Source: Oligoflexia bacterium (GTDB lineage: Bacteria; Bdellovibrionota; UBA1018; CAIPTA01). Taken from it: 33,138 bases of DNA. Where the stretch lies: contig CAIPTA010000185.1 in assembly GCA_903867855.1 (NCBI GenBank), forward strand, positions 1-33,138. The letters are read 5' to 3'. Shown piece by piece: positions 16,513 through 23,709 of the stretch (positions are counted from its first letter, which is position 1; each line of letters begins with the position of its first letter). Below the pieces are notes generated by a model. It saw only the letters and a list, made by a program, of their open reading frames with translations. It had not been told where the DNA came from and did no database searches. Made by a program: the position numbers and the translations under genes.

Positions 16513-17292
16513 TCAGCCATGCTTCTCGTCTATTAAATAGCGGCGGCGAAACACTCGCGCCTGAAAAACCTGCAGCGCGAGCAAAGCCAAGAAGGCAGGA
16601 TTATTGAAAATATATCTTCGCCATAGCCGCTTCGGCTCACGATACAAGCGATAGAGCCATTCAAGCCCCAAGGTCTGCAAAAATACAGGTGCTTCAGGCA
16701 CGATGCCTGGCAGTAAATCAAAAGCAGCCCCCACCCCGAGCATGATCGGCTTCACTTGATTCCGCTGGGCAAACATCCAACGCTCTTGCTTTGGCGCCCC
16801 CAAACCCACCCACAGAATATTCGCACCGGAGGCGTTGATTTCCTCGGCGGCCGATTTCATTTCCGCTTCCGTTAAAGCACGAAATGGCGGGCTCACAGCG
16901 CCCACGATTTGAATTCCGGGGTATTGGTTTTCTAAATATTGTTTTAAATGCCCCAAGGTTTTCGGCGAGCTGCCATAGAGAAAATGCTTGAGCCCACTAG
17001 CCCTGCCTTGATCGCAAAGATCGCGCATAAGGCTTGGCCCCCGAATTCGATCTTGACTCGCGCCCATGGCGTTCATAGCCCAAACCAAGGGCACGCCATC
17101 GGGAACAGAATATTGAGATTGATTGGTGATGGCCTGATAGTTACGATCGAAAAAGCCCATCATTGTGGTGTGAACATTCGAAACACACACATAGCCACTT
17201 TTGCCTTGATGCGCGTCAGATAGGAGGGTTCCCACCATTTCTGAGCGAGACATAAGGGTATAATTTGAACCGATAATCGCGATGCGTGACAT
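16513..17292 (-). CDS. WecG/TagA/CpsF family glycosyltransferase (GT26)
   Basis: The 259-aa protein matches GT26 enzymes such as WecG (ManNAcA transfer to lipid I) and TagA (ManNAc transfer to GlcNAc-PP-Und). Motifs are VCVSNVHTTMMGF, the catalytic-type Asp in YSVPDGVPLVWA, FLYGSSPKTLGHL, ILWVGLGAPKQERWM, MLGVGAAFDLL and the basic C-terminal tail GLEWLYRLYREPKRLWRRY, which binds the membrane. It is the first gene of the minus-strand operon that contains wecB, so UDP-ManNAc is a plausible donor. The ATG at 17292 has no Shine-Dalgarno; a TATAAA ends 6 bp upstream, with TTGGCC 17 bp further, so it may be leaderless. Confidence 0.87.
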   Translation of the reverse strand: MSRIAIIGSNYTLMSRSEMVGTLLSDAHQGKSGYVCVSNVHTTMMGFFDRNYQAITNQSQYSVPDGVPLVWAMNAMGASQDRIRGPSLMRDLCDQGRASGLKHFLYGSSPKTLGHLKQYLENQYPGIQIVGAVSPPFRALTEAEMKSAAEEINASGANILWVGLGAPKQERWMFAQRNQVKPIMLGVGAAFDLLPGIVPEAPVFLQTLGLEWLYRLYREPKRLWRRYIFNNPAFLALLALQVFQARVFRRRYLIDEKHG

Positions 17293-17298
17293 AGCTTT

Positions 17299-17347
17299 TT
17301 TATAGCAGCTTCTCGATATTTGGCCAAGCTAACGAGAAAACTATAGA
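17299..17347. promoter_or_regulatory. Divergent promoters sharing a palindromic TTGGCCAA
   Basis: The palindrome TTGGCCAA at 17320-17327 can serve as -35 in both directions. On the minus strand TTGGCC is followed after 17 bp by TATAAA (17299-17304), 6 bp before the wecG-like ATG. On the plus strand TTGGCC is followed after 16 bp by TATAGA (17342-17347), about 31 bp before the GT2 ATG. A protein bound to the palindrome would affect both. The -35 match is only 3/6, so this is a prediction. Confidence 0.35.
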
Positions 17348-17378
17348 CCACTGGGAACCCTTTGTTTAAAACTAAGGT

Positions 17379-18110
17379 ATGAAACTTTCCGTGATCATCC
17401 CTTGCTATAATGAGAAAGCCACTGTGCAGAAGTTGCTCACGTTGGTGTGCGACGCCCCCCTCCCCAAGCAGATCTCCGCAGTCGAAATCGTGGTGATCGA
17501 TGATTGCTCTAAAGATGGAACTCGCGAAATTTTACAACAAATTGCGAAGGATCCGATCGAACAGGTTGGGATGAAAGCGAACTATAGTTTCCAGTTGGTA
17601 TTTCAAGGAGCCAATGGCGGCAAAGGTAAAGCCTTGCGCCGGGGATTCGCTTCTGCCACAGGAGATATCATCTTAGTGCAAGATGCCGATTTGGAATATA
17701 GCCCTGATGACTATCCAGCCCTATTGAATCCGATCGTACGTGGATATGCTGATGTGGTGTATGGCAGTCGATTCATTGGCCAAGAGCGCCGCGTGCTCTA
17801 CTATTACCACTATCTCGTGAATCTTTTATTAACCTTCCTTTCAAATCTCTTCACCAACCTGAACCTCACAGACATGGAAACTTGCTATAAGGTTTTCCGC
17901 AGAGAAGTGCTCGCGCGCATCACCCTGGAGAGCGATCGTTTCGGCTTTGAACCAGAAGTAACAGCCAAAATGGCGAAGCTAAAGGTGAGAGTTTTTGAAG
18001 TGGGAATTCGCTATAATGGCCGAACTTACGAGGAAGGCAAAAAGATCACGTGGAAAGATGGCATCGCCGCCTTCTGGTTTATTATCAAATATAGCTTATT
18101 TAGTAAGTAA
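17379..18110 (+). CDS. Family 2 glycosyltransferase, polyprenyl-phosphate mannosyl/glucosyltransferase-like
   Basis: The 243-aa protein resembles DPM1/GtrB-type GT2 enzymes, which transfer a hexose from GDP-Man or UDP-Glc to a polyprenyl phosphate. It begins LSVIIPCYNEKATV, then has VVIDDCSKDGTREIL, GGKGKALRRGFASATGDIIL, the metal-binding VQDADLEYSPDDY (DxD) and MVYGSRF-like VVYGSRFIG, TDMETCYKVFRREVL and a C-terminal IRYNGRTYEEGKKITWKDG, all conserved in that subgroup. A hydrophobic helix at residues 145-165 may dip into the membrane, but the C-terminal transmembrane domains of GtrB are missing. AGGT abuts the ATG, an unusually close Shine-Dalgarno. It diverges from the wecG-like operon and ends at a long palindrome. 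Confidence 0.85.
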   Translation: MKLSVIIPCYNEKATVQKLLTLVCDAPLPKQISAVEIVVIDDCSKDGTREILQQIAKDPIEQVGMKANYSFQLVFQGANGGKGKALRRGFASATGDIILVQDADLEYSPDDYPALLNPIVRGYADVVYGSRFIGQERRVLYYYHYLVNLLLTFLSNLFTNLNLTDMETCYKVFRREVLARITLESDRFGFEPEVTAKMAKLKVRVFEVGIRYNGRTYEEGKKITWKDGIAAFWFIIKYSLFSK

Positions 18111-18149
18111 GCCACAGATCGGCGAATTATAAACCGGATTTTAAAATGC

Positions 18150-18273
18150 AATCCCGTTTAAAAATGCGCAAGGTCGAGGCGGCAAGGCATTTCTACCGTG
18201 AGCCGTACAAAGGTACGGCGGAACGGAGAAATGTCGCAGACAACGAAGAGATTGCGCATTTTTAAACGGGATT
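18150..18273. repeat. Long imperfect palindrome, copy A
   Basis: Outer arms of 22 bp (18150-18171 and 18252-18273) are exact reverse complements. Inside are a 7-bp stem CATTTCT/AGAAATG (18188, 18227), CCGT/ACGG (18196, 18223) and an inner 7-bp stem GCCGTAC/GTACGGC around the tetraloop AAAG (18202-18219). The core ACCGTGAGC (18195) and CAACGAAG (18241), as well as CAAGG (18169), recur in copy B at 29.5 kb. It lies between the convergent GT2 and exonuclease genes, and its right arm contains the exonuclease stop codon. It could act as a bidirectional terminator or mRNA 3'-end stabiliser, or be a MITE-like element. Confidence 0.9.
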
Positions 18274-18879
18274 TTTCCAGTCACGCATCATTCGGATTAG
18301 AGCATTTAAAATATGCATCTGCCGTTCACAGTCGAAAAGCGCCTCATGACGGCTTCCCTCTAATTTCGGAGATAGTTTCTGTGCCTCTTTTAGCACGGCA
18401 TTGATTTCATTATGCGAGCGAACGTTGGCAGCGAGCTGGATGGCGCCGCTGAGTTCATACACTCGATAATGGCAATCGCCCACGAGCTGATCGTTCACAT
18501 ATTTTGCAGGAACCAAATAGCCGTGACGCTCCAAAAATGGAAGATCAAAAATTCCAGCATTCCAACCCGCAAAAAAGATATTCGGCGCTTCCGCACCAAG
18601 CTTTTTGCAAAATTTTAAAATATTCGCTCGCACCTCTGCCGCGGGCACAGCTGGCGCAGCTTTACAAGTGGCGTAGATTTCCTTCATATGCTCTTTGGCA
18701 AATTTAGTGGTCGGCTCGCGATCAGTGTGCTGATAGAAGCAGAAGCTCTCCCCTTTTTCCCAGAGCCCATCGCGAAAATTGATTTCTAAAATGGCAATCT
18801 GCAAAACCTCTTCAGTTGCCGGATCTACGCCAGTGGTTTCGATATCGATCATGAAGAGTTTGTCTAGATTCTGTGCCAT
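18262..18879 (-). CDS. DEDDh-family 3'-5' exonuclease
   Basis: From the ATG at 18879 the protein is 205 aa. Exo I is FMIDIETTG (catalytic Asp and Glu), Exo II is FFAGWNAGIFDLPFL (Asp), and Exo III is SRHEALFDCERQ with the His-x4-Asp spacing of the DEDDh type, as in oligoribonuclease, RNase T and DNA polymerase III epsilon. Substrate (short RNA, tRNA ends or DNA) cannot be assigned. A longer frame to 18990 would overlap the divergent nitroreductase and adds an atypical leader, so 18879 is preferred. There is no Shine-Dalgarno, but TTGGAA-N17-TACAAG ends 5 bp before the ATG. The last codons (Asn-Pro-Val-stop) are inside the right arm of palindrome A, so the C-terminus is encoded by the repeat. 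Confidence 0.85.
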   Translation of the reverse strand: MAQNLDKLFMIDIETTGVDPATEEVLQIAILEINFRDGLWEKGESFCFYQHTDREPTTKFAKEHMKEIYATCKAAPAVPAAEVRANILKFCKKLGAEAPNIFFAGWNAGIFDLPFLERHGYLVPAKYVNDQLVGDCHYRVYELSGAIQLAANVRSHNEINAVLKEAQKLSPKLEGSRHEALFDCERQMHILNALIRMMRDWKNPV

Positions 18880-18945
18880 GCTTGCTTGTATCGTCCCCTT
18901 TGGGCTTTTCCAAGAATATTTTTGGCACCCAAGCGCCATTCTCGA

Positions 18946-18951
18946 TAGTAT
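18946..18951 (+). promoter_or_regulatory. Predicted -10 of nitroreductase gene, 6 bp before ATG
   Basis: TTGGCA at 18922-18927 and TAGTAT at 18946-18951 are 18 bp apart, and the ATG follows the -10 by only 6 bp, with no Shine-Dalgarno. The divergent exonuclease has the same arrangement (TTGGAA 18908-18913, TACAAG 18885-18890, ATG 18879), so both genes may be read from leaderless mRNAs. Confidence 0.35.
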
Positions 18952-18957
18952 TTCTAC

Positions 18958-19545
18958 ATGGAAAAAGAAGCCCTCTATCAACTCATCCACTCTCGTCGCA
19001 GCATTCGCGCCTATAAATCCACTCCGATCGACCCTTCGCTACTGGAGCGTGTGCTGGATGCTGGCCTATGGTCTGCGTCAGGAAAAAATCTGCAAAACTG
19101 GCGTTTCTTCGTGCTTACAGAAAAAAAACGCGATGCCTATCTGGCCTTAAGTCAAAAATCTTGGCTCACCCTAAAAGACAATTTGAAGAGGAAACTAAAA
19201 CCTAGCCTCTACGAATTTACGGAACGATTTTTCTTCACCCTCGGAAATGCGCCCGTTTTAATTTTGGCTTACGCTGTAATCGATGAACAAGATCACCCCC
19301 AAACACAAATGGGCAACGTGTATCTTGCGGTCCAAAATATGGTGCTCGCGGCGCAAGCGGAAGGATTGGGCAGCTGTATTCTTGGCAGCCCCCTTGAAAT
19401 CGAAGCCGATGTGAGAAATTTTTTAGGCCTTCAAGATAGGCCAAACTGGAAATTGGTTTGCGGGCTAACAGTAGGCCATGCCGCGCACTCCCCACCGGCG
19501 CCGCCAAGGCAGATCACGGATCGCGTGCATTTTCTTAAAGACTGA
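18958..19545 (+). CDS. Nitroreductase-family FMN protein
   Basis: The 195-aa protein starts MEKEALYQLIHSRRSIRAYK, the FMN-phosphate-binding Arg/Ser pattern of the family, followed by LERVLDAGLWSASGKNLQNWRFFVL (the usual A-P-S-x-x-N-x-Q-P-W region in variant form) and, near residue 125, NVYLAVQNMVLAAQAEGLGSCILGS, the dimer/FMN-binding helix. Such proteins use NAD(P)H to reduce nitro compounds, quinones or enones; the physiological substrate is unknown. It stands alone between the divergent exonuclease and the PilZ gene. Confidence 0.88.
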   Translation: MEKEALYQLIHSRRSIRAYKSTPIDPSLLERVLDAGLWSASGKNLQNWRFFVLTEKKRDAYLALSQKSWLTLKDNLKRKLKPSLYEFTERFFFTLGNAPVLILAYAVIDEQDHPQTQMGNVYLAVQNMVLAAQAEGLGSCILGSPLEIEADVRNFLGLQDRPNWKLVCGLTVGHAAHSPPAPPRQITDRVHFLKD

Positions 19546-19590
19546 TCCTACCTGTTTCCGGCAATGAAGTTTGCCATCGCGTCCGATGCA

Positions 19591-19613
19591 AATAATGGAT
19601 TATGATCATTATT
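19591..19613. promoter_or_regulatory. Inverted repeat over a possible -10 upstream of the PilZ gene
   Basis: AATAATG (19591-19597) and CATTATT (19607-19613) are perfect 7-bp inverted arms with 9 bp between. The spacer contains TATGAT, a 5/6 match to a -10, 36 bp before the PilZ ATG. This geometry fits a repressor operator, but it is A+T-rich and could be chance. Confidence 0.3.
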
Positions 19614-19642
19614 AGAAGCAGCTTTTCTTCCGAAATAGAACT

Positions 19643-20440
19643 ATGTCGAAATCCGAAGCTCTCAACCCGAGAGTAATTAATTTTTTCTCTTATCTACTCT
19701 GGTCATTCCCGGCCACTTACGTGCTCACTCTTGGTGCGTTTTACAATCTTCCATTTCCAAAGATGGCAGCTATTTTATTTAGCGTGGTCTATATCGCTCA
19801 CTCCGCCTTCGCGATCGGCACAGGATTCGCGCTTTACCACATGAAGCCCTATGCTTGGCACTTCTTCGTTTTTCACTGCGTGCTGCTGCTGATTGAACAA
19901 TTTTATGTAGCTATTTCCATGGCAGAAAATTATCACGCGGAGATACCCCTCTCCCTTGCTTGCATCGCAATTGGTTCAGCGCTTTTTCTCCTCAAACTTG
20001 AATTGAGAGTGCCCTATTTTAATCCAAAAATAGCGTGGTGGGAGAGTGATCCTCGCTACAAGATCAGTGTTCCCGCGCAGATGACTTCCGCCGATCACTT
20101 CTACCAGGGCGAGATCATGGATATCAGCGCCGGTGGCTGCTTTATCAAATTGAAAGAAAATTTGAAAACGGAGCAGTTGATCCAAGTGAAGTTCTCCCTC
20201 TTCGATCAAAGATTTGATTGTTCTGGAAAAATAGTATGGCGCACAGATTCCGGCGTTACTCACCCCAAAGGGGTTGGCGTGAAATTCTATGGGCTAGAAA
20301 AAACGCACCAAATTGCGCTCCGTGAGACGGTGAAAAAACTCAAAAGCCTATCAAAGAAATATCGCAGCCTGCGCAAAGAAGAGCGCGCGAATACCATGGA
20401 ACAAAAAGTAGAGACACTTCTTTCCCAGAGAAAAGGTTGA
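19643..20440 (+). CDS. Membrane protein with C-terminal PilZ domain
   Basis: The 265-aa protein has four hydrophobic helices in residues 12-117 (VINFFSYLLWSFPATYVLTL, AAILFSVVYIAHSAFAIGTG and two more) and a cytoplasmic PilZ domain from about residue 133. The second c-di-GMP motif D-x-S-x-x-G is present as MDISAGGCFIKL, and GKIVWR and KGVGVKF are further PilZ strands. The first motif, normally R-x3-R, is reduced to SDPRYKISVP with a single Arg, so nucleotide binding may be weak or lost. The last 40 residues are highly charged, possibly coiled coil. It starts a + run with a TPR lipoprotein and a RodZ-like gene. A role in c-di-GMP-linked control of envelope or pili is an inference. Confidence 0.82.
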   Translation: MSKSEALNPRVINFFSYLLWSFPATYVLTLGAFYNLPFPKMAAILFSVVYIAHSAFAIGTGFALYHMKPYAWHFFVFHCVLLLIEQFYVAISMAENYHAEIPLSLACIAIGSALFLLKLELRVPYFNPKIAWWESDPRYKISVPAQMTSADHFYQGEIMDISAGGCFIKLKENLKTEQLIQVKFSLFDQRFDCSGKIVWRTDSGVTHPKGVGVKFYGLEKTHQIALRETVKKLKSLSKKYRSLRKEERANTMEQKVETLLSQRKG

Positions 20441-20471
20441 ACAAAGAGCGTCAATCAACTAGGATTCTCCT

Positions 20472-21227
20472 ATGAAACTAGCTCTATTTTTTTTCGCCAT
20501 CACTAGCCTTTTAACAGCCTGCAGCGGCACACCGAGCGCACCTAGCAAAGAAGAAAAGTTAGGACAAATCTACTTCGACGGTGGAACTCAAGATCTTAAT
20601 AATGGAAAATTTTCAGAAGCCCTGGCCAATTTAATAAAAGCCTCCAAGTACCAACCAGATTCTGCAGCAACCTGGAATAATCTCGGCCTCGCCTATGCCG
20701 CCAAGGGCGATACTGTGAAAGCCAGAGAGAGTTGGCAAAAAGCGCTCAGCATAGATTCGGAATTTAGCGACTCTCGCAATAATTTAGGAGTGCTCTACTT
20801 TTCAGAAGGTAAAATGGATGCCTCCGAAAAAGAATTCAAGCTCGTTTTGAAAGATTTGCTCTACACAAAGAGCTTCCAAGTATACTACAATCTAGCTTTG
20901 ATCTATTTGAAAGAGAGAAAGACGGTTCAAGGGGAGCAATACCTTAAGCTGTCGTTGAAGGCGAATAAAGCATACTGCCCAGCCTGGGAAAAAATGGGTT
21001 ATCTGGAGAAAGAGCGCGGCGATTACCAAGCAGCGCTCGAATCTTGGCGAAGTGCTGTTGGTGGCACTTGCTACAATAATCCAGAACTTCATTATAACGT
21101 TGCCGGACTTTATGCGCACCTTCACGATAAAGAGAAGGCTAAGGCGAAGTATTTAGAAATTATTGAGCTCTTTCCCTCATCGGATTGGGCGAAGAAAGCA
21201 GAAGCCAATTTAAACCTGATGCGGTAG
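20472..21227 (+). CDS. TPR-repeat lipoprotein (PilF/PilW-like)
   Basis: The 251-aa precursor has a lipoprotein signal MKLALFFFAITSLLTACSG with lipobox LTAC; Cys17 would be acylated. The rest is about five to six tetratricopeptide repeats, for example SAATWNNLGLAYAAKGDTVK, SDSRNNLGVLYFSEGKMDAS and FQVYYNLALIYLKERKTVQG, ending with EIIELFPSSDWAKKAEANL. It resembles PilF/PilW lipoproteins, which localise type IV pilus secretins to the outer membrane, but TPR proteins are hard to assign by sequence alone. AGGA precedes the ATG at good spacing; it follows the PilZ gene by 31 bp and precedes the RodZ-like gene by 20 bp, so they probably form one operon. Confidence 0.8.
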   Translation: MKLALFFFAITSLLTACSGTPSAPSKEEKLGQIYFDGGTQDLNNGKFSEALANLIKASKYQPDSAATWNNLGLAYAAKGDTVKARESWQKALSIDSEFSDSRNNLGVLYFSEGKMDASEKEFKLVLKDLLYTKSFQVYYNLALIYLKERKTVQGEQYLKLSLKANKAYCPAWEKMGYLEKERGDYQAALESWRSAVGGTCYNNPELHYNVAGLYAHLHDKEKAKAKYLEIIELFPSSDWAKKAEANLNLMR

Positions 21228-21247
21228 CTGGCTAGAACGGAAATACT

Positions 21248-22312
21248 GTGGAAACAACGAAACAAGAAAGCCTCGGACAATACCTCAAGAAAACTCGTGA
21301 GGATAAAAATATATCCATCGAGCAAGTGGCCTATGCCACCCGAATCAGCCTCAAGATGCTGCGTGCTTTAGAAGAAGATGCCCACGAAGTATTGCCAGCA
21401 CCAACTTTTGTTCGCGGCTATTTACAGGCATATTCGAAGAGCGTGCGCCTTGATACTCAAGATTTACTCTTGCGCTACCAACACCATCTCGCCACTGCGC
21501 CGGGCCAGCAAAAGAGCTCCCTCAAATCGCACTATCTTTATGTAAAAGAACGCTACCAAGAAAAGAAGCGCATGCTATTAGTTACCTCTCTGCTCGTGCT
21601 CTTGGTATTTAGTGGTGGCGCTTACTTAATGCTGAAATCGAAGCGAGATAGAAATAAACAGCTAGCTCTTCAAGCCCAGCAATTGCAGAGTTCTGTTGTC
21701 TCAGCTACTCCGAAAGAAGAGGAAAAGCGCGATACCGCCGCTAGTAGTAAGGACAAGCTAGAAAAAGAACTCTTGAGTGGAAATAAAAAACCAGTTGTCG
21801 CACACATTGCTACAACCGATGCAGAAGCCACAAATACCGCACCGAGCACTGCCGCCGCCCCAGCCGCCGTTGCCACAGCGAGCAAGACATCCACCAATAC
21901 TGCTACTTCCAGCGCCACAGAGAAGACCACGGCCAGCAATGAATTAAATGGACCAGCCAAACAATTCAATCTTTTGCTCACCACCGATCAAGATGTTTGG
22001 ATGCGCTACCAGCTGGATGACACTCCAGTGAAAGAGTATATGCTCTTCACGAAAAAAAAGGTGACGCTCCACGCCAACAAAGTGATCAAGATATTCTCCG
22101 GCAACTTAGGTGCCCTGCATGGAACCCTGAATGGGAAAGAGCTTAGCACCCTAATGGCTCCAAATCGCCCGAAAAGCCTAGTTTTGCCAGAGACAGAAGT
22201 GCCAAACTACCCACTTCCCCTCTTTCCGCCCATCGTCAAAAAAGAAGAACACACTGAGTCAACCGATGCAACGGATGACCAAAGTGACAATCAAACATCT
22301 TCTGACAATTAA
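21248..22312 (+). CDS. RodZ-like helix-turn-helix membrane protein (HTH_25 + DUF4115)
   Basis: The 354-aa protein starts at a GTG with GGAA upstream. Residues 5-70 are an Xre-like helix-turn-helix of the HTH_25 family (SLGQYLKKTREDKNISIEQV, LRALEEDAHEVLPAPTFVRG). A positively charged linker leads to one membrane helix (MLLVTSLLVLLVFSGGAYLM, near residue 118), then a low-complexity Ala/Thr/Ser/Lys periplasmic linker (residues 150-235) and a C-terminal DUF4115 beta domain (FNLLLTTDQDVWMRYQLDD to LSTLMAPNRPKSLVLPE). This is the RodZ layout; RodZ links MreB to the elongasome and sets rod shape. The Pro/Asp-rich tail is unique. Some HTH_25 proteins regulate transcription instead. Last gene of the PilZ-TPR run. 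Confidence 0.82.
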   Translation: METTKQESLGQYLKKTREDKNISIEQVAYATRISLKMLRALEEDAHEVLPAPTFVRGYLQAYSKSVRLDTQDLLLRYQHHLATAPGQQKSSLKSHYLYVKERYQEKKRMLLVTSLLVLLVFSGGAYLMLKSKRDRNKQLALQAQQLQSSVVSATPKEEEKRDTAASSKDKLEKELLSGNKKPVVAHIATTDAEATNTAPSTAAAPAAVATASKTSTNTATSSATEKTTASNELNGPAKQFNLLLTTDQDVWMRYQLDDTPVKEYMLFTKKKVTLHANKVIKIFSGNLGALHGTLNGKELSTLMAPNRPKSLVLPETEVPNYPLPLFPPIVKKEEHTESTDATDDQSDNQTSSDN

Positions 22313-22542
22313 AACTCTCTATTGACAGGGATTTTTAGAAAATCTTTATCCACAGGATGTAAGACTTTATCCACAGCGCCAAGTAGCTGTTTTTATGGAT
22401 ATTTACGCTTTTCACTCCGGCTTATCCACAAAATTTGATGATAGCGCCATGGTTCGCTCAACTAAATAAATCAATTTTGTTAAGGTTCGGTTAGGAATAA
22501 CACGGTTTTAGTGCGGTATTCTCCTATGAGCTAAAATAGATT
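22313..22542. other. Convergent gap with three perfect DnaA boxes
   Basis: Between the stops of the RodZ-like and LptF-like genes, TTATCCACA occurs at 22346-22354, 22367-22375 and 22422-22430, all on the plus strand. Each is an exact match to the DnaA-box consensus TTAT(C/A)CACA. The boxes are followed by an A+T-rich stretch to 22542, which ends in a weak AAAATA/TATTTT hairpin over the lptF stop. No gene start is near, so the boxes are unlikely to regulate a promoter. Possible roles are a replication origin, a DnaA-titration or reactivation site like datA/DARS, or part of an origin. No dnaA, dnaN or gidA gene is in view. Confidence 0.75.
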
Positions 22543-23709
22543 TTATTTTGTCACACGCCAGAAGGATCTAAGCGCCACGAGCAATAATACCCCATTGGAA
22601 ATCCACATCCCCACGAAGGCCGGAAGACGCCCGGTACTAGCGAAATCATAGCCAAACGAGTAGAGCACCCAGTAAAGCAACAACACCAAAATACAAATTA
22701 AAAAGGAATTGGATCGCACGGTGCGAGTGCGAATTACACCGAAGGCCACCCCAAGAATAGCGAAGATTACGCAGGAAAAGGAAAGTGCATATCGCTTCCA
22801 ATATTCCACGCGATAATCGCGAAGCACAATTGTTTCAATTGGATTTAAGGATGTCTTCGCCGCCAAACGAATGATCTCTTCCTTCAGTGAATTAATATCC
22901 ATGGTCTTCGGCTGCTCTACACCCACCACCTTCGCAGTCTCGATGCGCAGGAAAATATCATAAACAGAAAACTGTGTGAGCTCATAGCTCTTCGCCTTAG
23001 GATCACTGCGATGAAGGCTACCATTAAACAAACGAAGCACTAGTCCGGGAATCCCATTCGCATCCTGATAATTATTTAAAATTTTGCCATTATTGGCCAC
23101 AACGGTTACAGGCAACTGGTGATCTCGCTCATCGTAGATCAATACTTTTTGTAGAGTATTATCTTTGGAATTAACCTTGTCGGCATAGAGCACAAGATCG
23201 AAGAACCCCTCAGTAAATGTGCCCTCATGGATGGTGGCAATAGCCTTGGTATTACTAATGCGAAAAAGTTCGTAGCGAAACTCCCGTGTAGCCCAAGGCA
23301 CGAAATAGAAGTTACAGATCAACGTAGCCATGCCAACTACGATCCCCATCCCTAAGGTTGGCCACAGCATGGAATAAACCGACATCCCGGCCGAGCGCAT
23401 CGCGATCACTTCACCATCACTGGAGAGCCTTCCAAAGCCCATGAGCACCGCGAGCAGAAACGCGATCGGCAGAATCACCGGCGTAAAGGTGAGCATCAAG
23501 GTACTCATTAGACTTAAGATCGAATAACCGGAAACATTGTGCACCACAAAGAAATCCGAAAGGCGGATAACCTGGAACATCATGAGCACGAAGAGAAAGA
23601 AAAGAGCAGCCCCCAAGAAGGGTTTCGAGATCTCGCTTAAGATATATCGGTAAAAGAGCACTGGGATATTCTTGCCACCGCTCAAACGCCTGAAGATACT
23701 AGTAAGCAT
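22543..23709 (-). CDS. LptF/LptG (YjgP/YjgQ) family LPS export permease
   Basis: The 388-aa protein has three N-terminal membrane helices (residues 28-50, 64-90, 105-128), a periplasmic beta-rich domain (about 135-290) and three C-terminal helices (SFSCVIFAILGVAFGVI onward), the YjgP/YjgQ topology. Family features are RYILSEISKPFLGAALFFL, ILPIAFLLAVLMGFGRLSSDGEVIAMRSAGMS (coupling helix to LptB) and the SNSFLICILVLLLYW region. With LptB2 it extracts LPS from the inner membrane toward LptC and the bridge. Whether it is F or G cannot be decided, and the partner is not in the window. Its start overlaps the upstream phosphoglycosyltransferase stop by 11 bp, so the two are co-translated. Confidence 0.9.
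   Translation of the reverse strand: MLTSIFRRLSGGKNIPVLFYRYILSEISKPFLGAALFFLFVLMMFQVIRLSDFFVVHNVSGYSILSLMSTLMLTFTPVILPIAFLLAVLMGFGRLSSDGEVIAMRSAGMSVYSMLWPTLGMGIVVGMATLICNFYFVPWATREFRYELFRISNTKAIATIHEGTFTEGFFDLVLYADKVNSKDNTLQKVLIYDERDHQLPVTVVANNGKILNNYQDANGIPGLVLRLFNGSLHRSDPKAKSYELTQFSVYDIFLRIETAKVVGVEQPKTMDINSLKEEIIRLAAKTSLNPIETIVLRDYRVEYWKRYALSFSCVIFAILGVAFGVIRTRTVRSNSFLICILVLLLYWVLYSFGYDFASTGRLPAFVGMWISNGVLLLVALRSFWRVTK

Noticed and set aside
22313..22542. Firm call of a chromosomal oriC
   Set aside because: Three DnaA boxes are suggestive, but no dnaA/dnaN/gidA neighbours, no defined unwinding element and no skew data are available, so only a candidate site is reported.
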